Shown here: piece by piece, positions 1-9,504 of the stretch | Position numbering within the stretch: position 1 is the stretch's first letter | Layout: every line of letters begins with the position of its first letter | Source: an uncultured Actinomycetes bacterium | GTDB lineage: Bacteria > Actinomycetota > Acidimicrobiia > Acidimicrobiales > Acidimicrobilacustridaceae | Direction: 5' to 3' | DNA: 64,000 bases | NCBI GenBank assembly: GCA_937876315.1 | Contig: CALEHQ010000045.1 | Location: 1 to 64,000, forward strand | Program-made: the position numbers and the translations under genes | The notes under the pieces: generated by a model | Told to the model about the DNA's origin: nothing | The model's input: the letters and a program-made list of their open reading frames with translations, nothing else | The model's database searches: none

Positions 1-1867
1 CTGCTAGAGGAGTGGCCGAAGCCACAATGTGCTCGATCGAGTATCCGGTACATGCGCCGCAGTCATAACACGGTGTCCAACGACAATCGGGGAGGCCAAC
101 CTCGGCAAGGGAGTCTCGCCAGTCCTGCCAAAGGAAATCTTTGTGAAGCCCGGCACTGAGGTGGTCCCAGGGAAGGACCTCGTCTTCGGTGCGGTGGCGG
201 TAGGCGTACCAGTCCGGGTCGAGACCATGGGCGGCCATCGCAGTGAGCCAAAGGTCGAGATCAAACCGTTCGTTCCATTCCTGGAAGGTTCCACCCTGAC
301 GCCAGACCTCTTCGATGACGACACCGACACGGCGATCGCCGCGACTCATAATGCCTTCAACGAGTGTCGCTTTGGGATCGTGCCATTTCACTTGAACACC
401 GTGAGACTTACGCGTGTCGTCGCGCAGCAGATTGATTTTGCGACGAAGTTCCTCGACGGTGTTCTGACCAAACCACTGGAATGGCGTGAACGGTTTCGGA
501 ACAAACCCGCCAACAGAAACGGTGACCGACGGACTTTTCGTATGTGCTTCCCCGAGTTGTACGCAGTTACGCGCCAAATCCGCAATACCAAGCGTGTCCT
601 CGTCGGTTTCTGTTGGAAGTCCAGTGAGGAAATACAACTTCACACGCCGCCAACCATTTGCATAGGCCGCTTCAACTGCGCTGTAGAGATCCTCTTCGCG
701 GATCAATTTGTTGATGACCTGGCGCATCCGCCACGTACCGGCCTCGGGCGCAAAGGTAAGACCCGTTCGGCGGGCTCGTTGAATCTGCGTCGCGATTCCA
801 ACCCCGAATGCATCGACCCGGAGGCTCGGAAGCGACACTGAAACCGGAGGGCCATCATCGGTCGACTGGACGATGTCACCGACGAGTTTCTCGATACCAG
901 AGAAATCGGCGGTGGAAAGCGAGGTGAGAGCTACCTCGTCATAACCGGTGCGCCGCAAACCTTCTTCCACCATGGTCCGAACTTGCTCGGCCGGGCGTTC
1001 ACGAACCGGACGCGTGATCATTCCGGCTTGGCAGAAGCGACAACCTCGAGTGCATCCTCGGAACACTTCGACATTCAGGCGATCGTGCACAACCTCGGTG
1101 ATCGGAACAAGTTGGGTCTTGGGATACGGGAACTCGGCGAGATCAGCGACCGTGCGCTTTTCTACCCGTTCAGGAACATCGGAATACCGAGGAGTAACGG
1201 CTACGAGATTGGCCCCTTCGTAAGTGACGTCGTACATCGACGGCACATACACACCAACGATGTGCGACAACTCGCGAAGAACGTTTTCGCGACTTCCTTC
1301 GGTGCGACCTGACTTCTTCCATTCTCGAACAACTTCGTTGATTTCGGTGATGACTTCTTCACCATCGCCCAGCACGACGATGTCGAGGAAGTCAGCGATT
1401 GGTTCAGGGTTGTAGGTGCAGTGTCCCCCAGCCACGATGAGTGGATGCTCGGGACGGCGCTCGGCACTACGAACCGGTACGCCAGCGAGGTCGACCATGT
1501 TGAGCAGATTGGTGTAAGTGAGCTCAGCAGAAAGATTGAAACCAATGAGATCGAAGAGTCCGGCAGGACGATGGCTGTCGAGTGAAAACAGCGGGATGTT
1601 GCGATCACGAAGAAGGCCCTCGAGATCGGTCCATGGCGCGTAGGCCCGTTCGGCAACGGCGTGGGGATTCTCGTTGAGGATTTCGTAGAGAATCTGCAGA
1701 CCCTGATTTGGCAGACCTATTTCATATGTATCGGGGTACGACAACAGCCACGCCACCTTGTCGGGGGCATGGTGTGGGGTACGAGCTCCGTCCTCGAGGC
1801 CGATGTAGCGAGCAGGTTTCGCCACGTTGGCCAGAAGGGGCTCCAGCTGGGGCCATACATCGGTCAT
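1..1867 (-). CDS. B12-binding-type radical SAM protein, TIGR03960-like (3' end cut by window edge)
   Basis: An open minus-strand frame of 622 codons starts at ATG 1867 and reaches the window edge without a stop. It carries the radical SAM cluster motif GCTRGCRFCQAGM with Cys272, Cys276 and Cys279 in CxxxCxxC spacing. An N-terminal domain containing AGGHCTYNPEPIADF matches the B12-binding-like domain of the TIGR03960 family. Near the end is a CYDCGAC motif (Cys600, 603, 606), typical of the family C-terminus, so only a few residues should be missing. In other actinobacteria this gene lies between rodA and a TIGR03936 gene followed by rne and rplU, which fits its position 31 bases after rodA here. 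The exact substrate is not known; a tRNA/rRNA or tetrapyrrole-related reaction is speculation. Family assignment is secure, biochemical function is not. Confidence 0.9.
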   Translation of the reverse strand, partial: MTDVWPQLEPLLANVAKPARYIGLEDGARTPHHAPDKVAWLLSYPDTYEIGLPNQGLQILYEILNENPHAVAERAYAPWTDLEGLLRDRNIPLFSLDSHRPAGLFDLIGFNLSAELTYTNLLNMVDLAGVPVRSAERRPEHPLIVAGGHCTYNPEPIADFLDIVVLGDGEEVITEINEVVREWKKSGRTEGSRENVLRELSHIVGVYVPSMYDVTYEGANLVAVTPRYSDVPERVEKRTVADLAEFPYPKTQLVPITEVVHDRLNVEVFRGCTRGCRFCQAGMITRPVRERPAEQVRTMVEEGLRRTGYDEVALTSLSTADFSGIEKLVGDIVQSTDDGPPVSVSLPSLRVDAFGVGIATQIQRARRTGLTFAPEAGTWRMRQVINKLIREEDLYSAVEAAYANGWRRVKLYFLTGLPTETDEDTLGIADLARNCVQLGEAHTKSPSVTVSVGGFVPKPFTPFQWFGQNTVEELRRKINLLRDDTRKSHGVQVKWHDPKATLVEGIMSRGDRRVGVVIEEVWRQGGTFQEWNERFDLDLWLTAMAAHGLDPDWYAYRHRTEDEVLPWDHLSAGLHKDFLWQDWRDSLAEVGLPDCRWTPCYDCGACTGYSIEHIVASATPLA

Positions 1868-1898
1868 GACCCGTAGATGCTACCGGGGTACCCCCGGT

Positions 1899-3044
1899 CT
1901 ATTGGAACCGGCGCATGTAGACGTTGAGAACTAGGCCAAGACCAGCCAGTGCCGTGATCGTTGAGGAACCGCCGGCGCTGATCAAAAGCAGAGGGATACC
2001 TGTCACGGGCATGATCCCCATGGCCATTCCTACGTTCTCAAACGCCGAAAAGGCGAACATCGCCAGGACACCAGCGCAGAGATACGTGCCGAAGGCGTCC
2101 TTTGCGACTTGGGCAATTCTCCAGATCCGGTAACAGAGAAGCCCGTACAGGAACAGCATCATGGATGCGCCGACGAAGCCAAACTGCTCGGCTACGGCCG
2201 TAAAGATGAAGTCCGTCTCTTGCTCGGGGACAAAGCCCAACTTTGTTTGCGGGCCATCGAAAAGCCCTTGACCCGTAATCCCGCCGTTGGCGATGGCCTG
2301 CTGACTTTGCTCGATGTTGTAAACGGCAGCGTTCGAAGTGTCGCTCGGGTTCACGAAGGCCGTTAACCGGTTGCGCTGATAGTCCGCCAATAGTGGCGAA
2401 TTCAATGCGCCCACAACGCCCACAACGCCCACAATCGTCAGTACCGCGATGTATTTCGTAGGGAGTCCCCCCACGAGCATCATGGTCATCATGATTGCAA
2501 GAAGGATCAAAGTCTGACCGAGATCCGGTTGCAACATGATGAGGGCCATAGGCAGCGCGGCCGTCCCAAGGAGTGCAACAAGACGCCGAATGTCAATGTC
2601 GCTGCGAAACTCAGACAGCAAAAAGGCAAGAACGCCAATTAGGGACAGCTTTGCGAACTCTGCTGGCTGCATTTGAAATGGCCCAAGGGAAAACCAGGAT
2701 TTTGCTCCATTGACTTCGCTACCAAACGGAGAAACAACGAGTACGAGCAGAGCAGTGGTGATTCCATAGAACGACCACGCCCAATCGTGAAGCTTTCGGT
2801 AATCGACGACACTGCAAAAGACCATTGCTCCGGCGCCGATGACCATAAACATCGTCTGCCTATACAAATACGATTTGGAAAAATCGGGCCCGGGACCGCG
2901 CGTGGCGCTGTACACCGCGATTACTCCCAAGATCGAAAGAACCACTGTGCATCCAATGAGCACAGGATCAATGTGCCGAAGCGGTGCGGTTGGATCGCGC
3001 CGACTTAACTTTGACGCACGAGAGGAAATCGACTGCGGCAGCAT
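1899..3044 (-). CDS. rodA: RodA, SEDS-family peptidoglycan glycosyltransferase
   Basis: A 381-residue polytopic membrane protein with about ten hydrophobic segments. It contains the SEDS signature FVPEQETDFIFTAVAEQFG in the large extracytoplasmic loop and the C-terminal GIPLLLISAGGSS motif. SEDS proteins polymerise lipid II into glycan strands; RodA does so for lateral wall growth together with PBP2. The start codon overlaps the stop of the PBP2 gene by one base (TGATG at 3042-3046), which implies translational coupling. FtsW is the close alternative, but the gene sits in the mreBCD-mrdA cluster and lacks a division-cluster context. Confidence 0.95.
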   Translation of the reverse strand: MLPQSISSRASKLSRRDPTAPLRHIDPVLIGCTVVLSILGVIAVYSATRGPGPDFSKSYLYRQTMFMVIGAGAMVFCSVVDYRKLHDWAWSFYGITTALLVLVVSPFGSEVNGAKSWFSLGPFQMQPAEFAKLSLIGVLAFLLSEFRSDIDIRRLVALLGTAALPMALIMLQPDLGQTLILLAIMMTMMLVGGLPTKYIAVLTIVGVVGVVGALNSPLLADYQRNRLTAFVNPSDTSNAAVYNIEQSQQAIANGGITGQGLFDGPQTKLGFVPEQETDFIFTAVAEQFGFVGASMMLFLYGLLCYRIWRIAQVAKDAFGTYLCAGVLAMFAFSAFENVGMAMGIMPVTGIPLLLISAGGSSTITALAGLGLVLNVYMRRFQ

Positions 3045-4999
3045 CAGTCCATCGATCCGTTCGTAGCGATTCCAGCGCCAGTAAGCGCTTGGTTGGCGAG
3101 CACTTCATAGATCCGACGAGTGACCTCTCCCGAGGCTTCTGCTCCGAAGCCCGACTCTTCCATTACGGCGGTCACGACCCACTTCGGAGAGAGAGCTGGA
3201 CCATACGACGCAAAGAGCGAGGTATCTGCCTTGCCATCGACCTGTGCCGTTCCCGTCTTACCGACAATGGGGAAAGCCTGTTGATCAAAACCTACGAAGG
3301 CCGAGGCCGCAGTCCCTAAACCGCTTGTCACTCCTTCAAGCCCTGAAGCAATTGGACCACGGACATCAGGCGGGAGCGTCACGGTCCCTGTCACCACCGG
3401 CTCGATCACCCGCAGAACGTCAGACGGATCCGTTGTTGTGCTGTTTGGTTTGAGAATCTTCCACACCACATGGGGCTGGTACACAGTGCCGCCATTTGCA
3501 AATGCCGCATAGGCGCGGGCAAGTTGCAACGGAGTAACCACAATTACATTCTGTCCAATCGCTAGTTGGACGTTGTCGCCGGTATACCAATCGCCATCGG
3601 GGTAGGCATCGGGGTACTTGTTGGAAAGTGCCTTCTTCTCGGCCTTCGTCAACACGTAACCGGCCGACTCATTTGGAAGGTCAATGCCGGTTCGCTTATC
3701 GAATCCGAATGCTGTCGCAGCATCTTGGATCAGCGTGGTCCCGTCCATGCGATCTCCAAGCCAATAAAAGTACACATCTGACGAGACGGTTAGTCCGCGC
3801 ACCACGTTGACGTTGCCGTATTTTTCTTTGCCGGCGTTGGTGAATTCCTGAATGGGATTTCCAACCCGGTAAACACCATCATCGTAGATAGATGTGTTGG
3901 CATCGATAAGCCCGTTACTTAACGCAGCCGCGGCAGTCACGAGTTTGAACGTTGAGCCTGGCGCGTACTGACCAGTAATTGAACGGTCGATCAGCGCACT
4001 CGCCCCGTTGATGTCTTGAAGTTGGTTATAACGCTCCTGCGTGATCCCAGCGGCAAACTCCTGGGGGTCGTACGACGGGGCCGAGGCCAAGGCCACAACT
4101 CCCCCGTCTCGTGGGTCAAGCACGACAACGGAACCGGCTGGGGCACCTCGGATTGCGCCGTCGCGTTGAGCCGTCCCGCGCAAAACATCCAGTCGCTCTA
4201 CGAGCGCCTGCTCAGCTCGCATCTGAACTTCGATATCGATATGGAGCTGAATGTCGTTACCAGACTTCGGTGGTTGATACGACTCCGTGCCAACTGGGCG
4301 ATTCTTAAAATCGACCTGCACCAACTCGATGCCCGGTGTGCCGCGTAGTTCTTTTTCGTAGGTCAACTCGACGCCAGCCATGCCGACAGTTGAATCAGGC
4401 TGGTAGGTCTTCTCGACGCCATCAGGATCTGTGCCGGGCTCAATCTTTTTCAGAATCTCTGCGGTAATGCGACCGGTGTAGCCGAGGACGTTCGAAGCTG
4501 TGCTGCCATAGGGGTAGACACGAACGGTCTTGCGCTCGTAGGTAACGGATGGGAAGTCCTCTGCGTATTCGGAAAGACGATGAATCACTTCTTCGGTCAC
4601 ATCTGTTGCGATTGGAACTGCCTGCAATTGGTCAGAGTTTTTCTCCGACAATCGCTTCTCGATGGTGGAGATCTTGATTGGCGCACCGTTTGCGGTCAGG
4701 ACGTCAGCAAGTCTGGCGATGAGATCATCGCGATCTTTCACCTTCTTCAACTCGTTGCGATCGATCGACACGATGAGCGAGGTGCGGTTGTCAACGATTA
4801 CGCGGCCCTTCAAATCGAAGATTCGTCCACGCGGAGCTTCAGTCGCAACTGTTCTCGTTCTGTTCGCAGTGGCCTGCACCGAAAGCTCTGGAGCTTCCAG
4901 GACCTGCAGATACCAAAGTCGGGCGAAGAGCGCGATGAAACACGCGGCGACCACAACACCAAGGAGGCTCATTCGAAGACGAGGTGAGGTGGTGTCCAT
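3044..4999 (-). CDS. mrdA: Penicillin-binding protein 2 (elongasome transpeptidase)
   Basis: A 651-residue class B penicillin-binding protein. One N-terminal membrane anchor (about residues 10-32) is followed by a dimerisation domain and a C-terminal transpeptidase domain. The active-site motifs are visible: STFK at 349-352 (nucleophile Ser349), SSD at 406-408 in the SxN/D position, and KTG at 581-583. The enzyme cross-links peptidoglycan during lateral elongation and partners with RodA, whose gene follows with a one-base overlap. About 75 bases separate it from mreD upstream, still consistent with one operon. Confidence 0.95.
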   Translation of the reverse strand: MDTTSPRLRMSLLGVVVAACFIALFARLWYLQVLEAPELSVQATANRTRTVATEAPRGRIFDLKGRVIVDNRTSLIVSIDRNELKKVKDRDDLIARLADVLTANGAPIKISTIEKRLSEKNSDQLQAVPIATDVTEEVIHRLSEYAEDFPSVTYERKTVRVYPYGSTASNVLGYTGRITAEILKKIEPGTDPDGVEKTYQPDSTVGMAGVELTYEKELRGTPGIELVQVDFKNRPVGTESYQPPKSGNDIQLHIDIEVQMRAEQALVERLDVLRGTAQRDGAIRGAPAGSVVVLDPRDGGVVALASAPSYDPQEFAAGITQERYNQLQDINGASALIDRSITGQYAPGSTFKLVTAAAALSNGLIDANTSIYDDGVYRVGNPIQEFTNAGKEKYGNVNVVRGLTVSSDVYFYWLGDRMDGTTLIQDAATAFGFDKRTGIDLPNESAGYVLTKAEKKALSNKYPDAYPDGDWYTGDNVQLAIGQNVIVVTPLQLARAYAAFANGGTVYQPHVVWKILKPNSTTTDPSDVLRVIEPVVTGTVTLPPDVRGPIASGLEGVTSGLGTAASAFVGFDQQAFPIVGKTGTAQVDGKADTSLFASYGPALSPKWVVTAVMEESGFGAEASGEVTRRIYEVLANQALTGAGIATNGSMD

Positions 5000-5073
5000 G
5001 GTTCAGGGGTTCGAATGACGGGTTCTAGTAACGAGAGAGGTCACAGACCCTCTAGTTCAGCAGATGAAAGCAG

Positions 5074-5583
5074 TCAGCGGACCGCAGCCCGTAATCGGCC
5101 GACCTCGGGATCGGCCCATCGACAGACCCTGACCGCCGGAAACACAAGCAATGCTGACGATGCACCCACGACGAGCGTAACGGTGAGGACGCGCAATGAG
5201 AGAAGATCCGGGCGACCAAGGAGTGCCCCAGCGATAGCAAAAGCCACAACACCCGCACCGCTGGAGAGAAAGGCAATTGCCGCGGTCAACCATCTTGCGG
5301 AGTGAATCGTCGCGCCCTCAAGCAATCCAGCGACCACACCAGCAACAAGACCAGAGATCGCTCCGAGACCGAACGGCGTCACTACCAACAAATCAAGGCA
5401 GATTCCGCAGAGAAAACCAACTACTGCTCCACGTTCAGAGCCAGCAACAATTCCGGCGGCGATCGCCACAACCAAGAAGAGATCAGCGCTCACACCGGCG
5501 ATGCGGAACTGCGAAAACACTGTGTACTGCAAGAACGCCGCTGTTCCGATGATCACGATGTAACGAATCGCAGGATGATTCAT
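5074..5583 (-). CDS. mreD: MreD, rod-shape-determining membrane protein
   Basis: A 169-residue protein made almost entirely of five or six hydrophobic segments, as expected for MreD, the integral membrane part of the MreBCD elongasome scaffold. I chose the ATG at 5583 (MNHPAIRYIV), two bases after the mreC stop. A GTG at 5604 would add seven residues inside mreC. Primary sequence is weakly conserved in this family, so the call rests on size, topology and position between mreC and mrdA. Confidence 0.9.
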   Translation of the reverse strand: MNHPAIRYIVIIGTAAFLQYTVFSQFRIAGVSADLFLVVAIAAGIVAGSERGAVVGFLCGICLDLLVVTPFGLGAISGLVAGVVAGLLEGATIHSARWLTAAIAFLSSGAGVVAFAIAGALLGRPDLLSLRVLTVTLVVGASSALLVFPAVRVCRWADPEVGRLRAAVR

Positions 5584-5585
5584 AG

Positions 5586-6416
5586 TCAGCTCGCTGGCTT
5601 CCACAGCACAACGTCGGCGTAAACGAGGTCGTTCAGATTCGCGAACATCGAGATGTCGACGGTTGACTCAAGTGCCGCTTCGTTCGTGCGAACGGCGGTG
5701 ATCGTTCCAATCGGGAGATTCGGGGGGAACGGGCTTCCGGCCAGGCCACTAGTGGCGGTAATCGCGCCAACCGTGACCGCTTGGCGCGAATCGATGTTGG
5801 TCCCGCGAAGACTCCCATCGTTACCTGTTCCCTGAGCGATGCCGATTGCCGCAGTTCCAACAACGGAGAACCCCACACGAAAGGTTCCGCTCGAAAGGAG
5901 AGCGACCACTGATCGGTTCTCACCAACTTCTACAACTTTTCCGATGAGTCCTTGACCAGTCACGACGGGCATATTGCGCTCGATACCAGAAGACGAGCCT
6001 TTGTCGAGTTCGATCCGATCTCCGAAATTACCAACAGCTCCGGATACGACACGGGTGTGAACGACCGGAGTGTCCCCGACAAACGGAATGCCAACCAGTT
6101 GCAACAACTGCTGCAACTGTTCCTTCGCGATCGAATTCGCCGATATGTCGCCCTTCAACCGATCGTTCTCCTCACGGAGCACGTCGTTTTCCTTCTTCAA
6201 ATCATTTTGGTCAAAGGCGCTGTCCCACGCGTTTCGGAATGGGCTGGCGACAGTTGTTGCGGCGCCACCCAACGGCGAGAGCACCGTGAGCACGGAGCTA
6301 CGCACCGAGTCAATGGGGCCGGAGCCCCGGCCGTCGAGTGTTAGCAGAAGTACTGCTGAAAGCAGCAGAAGGCCGATGGTGATGCGTGACCGCCCACCGC
6401 GTCGCGACGATGCCAT
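5586..6416 (-). CDS. mreC: MreC, rod-shape-determining protein
   Basis: A 276-residue protein with one N-terminal membrane segment (about residues 14-27), a charged coiled-coil stretch rich in Glu, Lys, Asp and Asn (about 70-100), and a beta-rich periplasmic domain containing DRIELDKGSSSGI and VVTGQGLIGKV. This is the standard MreC plan. MreC bridges cytoplasmic MreB to PBP2 and RodA outside the membrane. It lies 13 bases downstream of mreB and directly upstream of mreD. Confidence 0.95.
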   Translation of the reverse strand: MASSRRGGRSRITIGLLLLSAVLLLTLDGRGSGPIDSVRSSVLTVLSPLGGAATTVASPFRNAWDSAFDQNDLKKENDVLREENDRLKGDISANSIAKEQLQQLLQLVGIPFVGDTPVVHTRVVSGAVGNFGDRIELDKGSSSGIERNMPVVTGQGLIGKVVEVGENRSVVALLSSGTFRVGFSVVGTAAIGIAQGTGNDGSLRGTNIDSRQAVTVGAITATSGLAGSPFPPNLPIGTITAVRTNEAALESTVDISMFANLNDLVYADVVLWKPAS

Positions 6417-6429
6417 GTCCTAGTACGAC

Positions 6430-7518
6430 TCAGTTGATGGTCGACGAGAAGAGGACGCCCTTCAGAGCATCGAACTCCTCAAGCGATTGGCCGGAACCGA
6501 TCGCTACGGCGAAGAGAGGGTTCTGCGCAATGACGATCGGCATACCGGTCTCATGTTCAAGACGCTCACTGATCCCATGAAGGAGGGCTCCCCCACCTGC
6601 GAGAACAACGCCCTGTTCCATGATGTCGGCCGAGAGTTCAGGCGGGGTCTTATCAAGAGTGACTTTGACAGCGTCGACGATCGCAGCCACAGGTTCTTCG
6701 ATTGCCTCGCGGATTTCCTCGGTTGTGGTGACAATGGTCTTTGGAAGACCAGTCACAAGGTCACGACCGCGGATTTCGGCGTGCAATTCAACTTCCAACG
6801 GCCACGCAGAGCCAAGCGCCATCTTCACTTCTTCAGCAGTGCGCTCACCCAGCGCAAGGCTGTATTCCTTCTTGATGTAATTGATAATGGCTGCATCAAG
6901 TGCATCGCCACCGACACGAGCCGATTGCGACGCAACAACACCGCCAAGAGAGATGACTGCAACTTCGGTGGTTCCGCCGCCGATGTCGACGATCATGTTG
7001 CCGGTTGGCTCCTGAACGGGAAGCCCTGCACCAATAGCTGCAGCCATTGGCTCTTCGATGATGTAGGCGGGTTTGCGCGCTCCCGCAAACTCCGCAGCTT
7101 CTTGAACGGCGCGTTGCTCAACCGGAGTAATCCCAGACGGAACACAGATCACCATTCGCGGCTTGGACCACTTCGATGTATGAACCTTCTGAATGAAGTA
7201 ACGCAGCATCTTCTCGCAGATATCGAAATCGGCAATGACACCGTCGCGGAGAGGTCGGATGGCTTGGATATGCGCCGGCGTGCGACCAATCATGCGCTTG
7301 GCTTCGGCGCCAACGGCGACTGGTCGACCGTCTCTGACGTTGATGGCAACGACCGATGGCTCGTTGAGGACGATGCCCTCGCCGCGGACGTACACGAGCG
7401 TGTTCGCCGTGCCCAGATCGACCGCCATGTCGCGTCCGACAATGTTGGACAACGAGTCACGTGAAGCAATCGAGTTGGAGATACTTGAAGAGATTGAGCT
7501 GAAGATGTTCCCGGCCAT
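6430..7518 (-). CDS. mreB: MreB, actin-like cytoskeletal protein
   Basis: A 362-residue actin-fold ATPase. Phosphate-1 motif AVDLGTANTLVYV, phosphate-2 motif IVDIGGGTTEVAVIS and adenosine motif VVLAGGGALLHG are all present. MreB filaments orient the lateral wall synthesis machinery in rod-shaped cells. The ATG at 7518 is preceded by a good ribosome-binding site (GGAGG, 8 bases upstream). It gives an N-terminal extension of about 30 Ser- and Ile-rich residues before the conserved core, possibly a membrane-binding amphipathic helix. About 185 bases separate it from ndk upstream, so a promoter for mreBCD-mrdA-rodA probably lies there. Confidence 0.96.
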   Translation of the reverse strand: MAGNIFSSISSSISNSIASRDSLSNIVGRDMAVDLGTANTLVYVRGEGIVLNEPSVVAINVRDGRPVAVGAEAKRMIGRTPAHIQAIRPLRDGVIADFDICEKMLRYFIQKVHTSKWSKPRMVICVPSGITPVEQRAVQEAAEFAGARKPAYIIEEPMAAAIGAGLPVQEPTGNMIVDIGGGTTEVAVISLGGVVASQSARVGGDALDAAIINYIKKEYSLALGERTAEEVKMALGSAWPLEVELHAEIRGRDLVTGLPKTIVTTTEEIREAIEEPVAAIVDAVKVTLDKTPPELSADIMEQGVVLAGGGALLHGISERLEHETGMPIVIAQNPLFAVAIGSGQSLEEFDALKGVLFSSTIN

Positions 7519-7702
7519 GGGGTGAGCCTCCCGTTGGAGCTCTGGGCCTGTTGCGCTCCGCTAGAGCGAAGACGAAGGTTCGGATCAGAAGAGTTTTCAG
7601 AAAGACGACGGTTCCAACGAGCCCGCGCGGCACTGCGTAAGACCCTCTCCGTCCTGCCGAAAGGCTAGTCCGCGGCCCTTGCGGGACCAACTAAGCGTGA
7701 AA

Positions 7703-8110
7703 TCAGAGCCCTGGGAAGAAAAGTGCGATCTCTCGCTGGGCCGATTCGGGGCCATCACTGCCGTGAATCAGGTTCTCGGTGAAGAGAATGCCGAGATCGC
7801 CACGAATGGTGCCAGGAGCGGCATCGCGCGGGTTCGTCGCACCAATCATCGTGCGGGCAACCTGCCAAGTGTCTTCGGGACCTTCGATAACCGCAACGAG
7901 TGCGGGGCCACGAGTAATGAATTCCACCAATTCGCCGAAGAACGGCTTGTCGGCGTGTTCGCCGTAGTGAGTCTCGGCGGTGGCTCGGTCGATCGTGCGC
8001 ATTTCAGCTGCAGCAATCTTGAGGTTACGAGCTTCGAAACGACCGAGGATTTCTCCGACGAGGCCTCGTTCGACGGCGTCGGGCTTGCAGATGATGAACG
8101 TGCGATCCAT
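7703..8110 (-). CDS. ndk: Nucleoside diphosphate kinase
   Basis: A 135-residue enzyme that transfers the gamma phosphate between nucleoside triphosphates and diphosphates through a phosphohistidine. Family landmarks are the start MDRTFIICKPDAVERGL, the GPALVAVIEGP segment, and the catalytic His in ENLIHGSDG. I used the ATG at 8110 because it matches the normal Ndk N-terminus. A longer in-frame extension to 8170 would run into the 3' end of folC. It lies just downstream of folC, as in Streptomyces. Confidence 0.95.
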   Translation of the reverse strand: MDRTFIICKPDAVERGLVGEILGRFEARNLKIAAAEMRTIDRATAETHYGEHADKPFFGELVEFITRGPALVAVIEGPEDTWQVARTMIGATNPRDAAPGTIRGDLGILFTENLIHGSDGPESAQREIALFFPGL

Positions 8111-8166
8111 GGGGCGAACGCTAGACCAACCGCCGGTCGAGATGCGATTCGCCCCTGGCGTTCGGT

Positions 8167-9471
8167 TCAATCGATCCGACGAGCGAATTCTTCGACTGCA
8201 GTGCGTGCTGCGCCAGCGACATAGAGAGAACCAGCAACGAGGATGACGTCGTCTTCAGTTGATACATCGATTGCACGCTGGACCGCCGTCGGCACATCGT
8301 CGATTTGCTCAACCATGACTCCCATCGCCCGAACAACTGCCGCCACATCGACTGCGGGTACCGCACGTGGACTGTTCGGCGTGCAAGCAATTACGAGATC
8401 GGCGTTACGTACATCGAGCGACTCGAGCATCTCGACAACATCGCGACCGCCGAGCATCCCGATGACGAGAACCCTCCGACCAGCGACATCGAATTCGTCC
8501 CGTAATGTCAGCGCTGCCGCGCGCGCGCCATCGGGATTATGCGCTCCATCAAGAATCAAGAGCGGTGAGTGCGACACAACTTCGAAACGACCGGGCATCG
8601 TTACCGACCGAAACGCCTCTTGCACGACGGTTTCATCGAGCAATCGATCGAAAAACGATTCGACCGCGACAATTGCTATTGCTGCATTTTCGGATTGGTG
8701 CGCTCCGTGCAACGGCACCAAGAGATCTTCATACGTGCCAAATGGTGTGCGGAGATCGATGAGGTGTCCACCTACGGCGTAGAGGTCGCTAATGACCTCG
8801 AAGTCGACATCGGCGGCGTACATGCGCTCGGGGCCCTCGGCGTCGAAGATGGCTTTCAGCGTGGAATCAGTGACTCCGGTGACGAGCGTCGACGTACCGG
8901 TGATAATGCCGGCCTTTTCTGTAGCAATCGCCTGCTCCCACTCCCCTTCACCATCGGTATGGTCGCGACCGATATTGGTGATGACAGCAACAGTGGCCTC
9001 GCACACGTTCGTGGCGTCGTAGCGGCCGAGTAATCCGACCTCGACGACGGCGACATCGACCGCTGATTCGGCAAACCACAAGAGCGCAGCGGCGGTCAGA
9101 AGTTCAAAGTACGACGGAGTGATTCCCGATAACGGCGCAACACGGGCGATTTCGGTGACCACCGACGCGAACTGCTCGTCGGAGATTGCTTCGCCGTTCC
9201 AGCTGATGCGCTCGTTGATGCACTGCAAATGGGGGCTGCTGTAAGTGCCAACTGAGAGCCCATGCGCAACGAGCAGTGCCGTGATCATCCGGGCAGTGGA
9301 ACCCTTGCCGTTCGTGCCAGTCACGTGAATGACCGGAAATGCCTCCTGAGGATCTCCGAGGACTCCAACAAGGCTCTGCATATGATCAAGCGACAAGCCG
9401 TGAATAAGGCCAGCAGTTGCCTCGAGATTGATATGCGACTCGAGGTACGCGAGTGATTCGTTGAAGTTCAC
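8167..9471 (-). CDS. folC: FolC, dihydrofolate/folylpolyglutamate synthase
   Basis: A 434-residue Mur-ligase-fold enzyme of folate metabolism that adds glutamate to dihydropteroate and to folates. The ATP P-loop VTGTNGKGSTARM is near residue 50. The central SYFELLTAAALLWF and NIGRDHTD motifs and the ILDGAHNPDG motif in the C-terminal half are characteristic. It starts with GTG at 9471. Many actinobacteria have valS between clpX and folC; here only about 33 bases separate the two genes. Confidence 0.94.
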   Translation of the reverse strand: MNFNESLAYLESHINLEATAGLIHGLSLDHMQSLVGVLGDPQEAFPVIHVTGTNGKGSTARMITALLVAHGLSVGTYSSPHLQCINERISWNGEAISDEQFASVVTEIARVAPLSGITPSYFELLTAAALLWFAESAVDVAVVEVGLLGRYDATNVCEATVAVITNIGRDHTDGEGEWEQAIATEKAGIITGTSTLVTGVTDSTLKAIFDAEGPERMYAADVDFEVISDLYAVGGHLIDLRTPFGTYEDLLVPLHGAHQSENAAIAIVAVESFFDRLLDETVVQEAFRSVTMPGRFEVVSHSPLLILDGAHNPDGARAAALTLRDEFDVAGRRVLVIGMLGGRDVVEMLESLDVRNADLVIACTPNSPRAVPAVDVAAVVRAMGVMVEQIDDVPTAVQRAIDVSTEDDVILVAGSLYVAGAARTAVEEFARRID

Positions 9472-9504
9472 AGAGTCGGACGCAATGGAGTTGGAGGTTC
9501 CGAC

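Noticed and set aside
6487-7464. A 325-codon open frame on the plus strand opposite mreB
   Set aside because: It is antisense to a fully conserved MreB and its translation resembles no protein family; it reflects codon bias.
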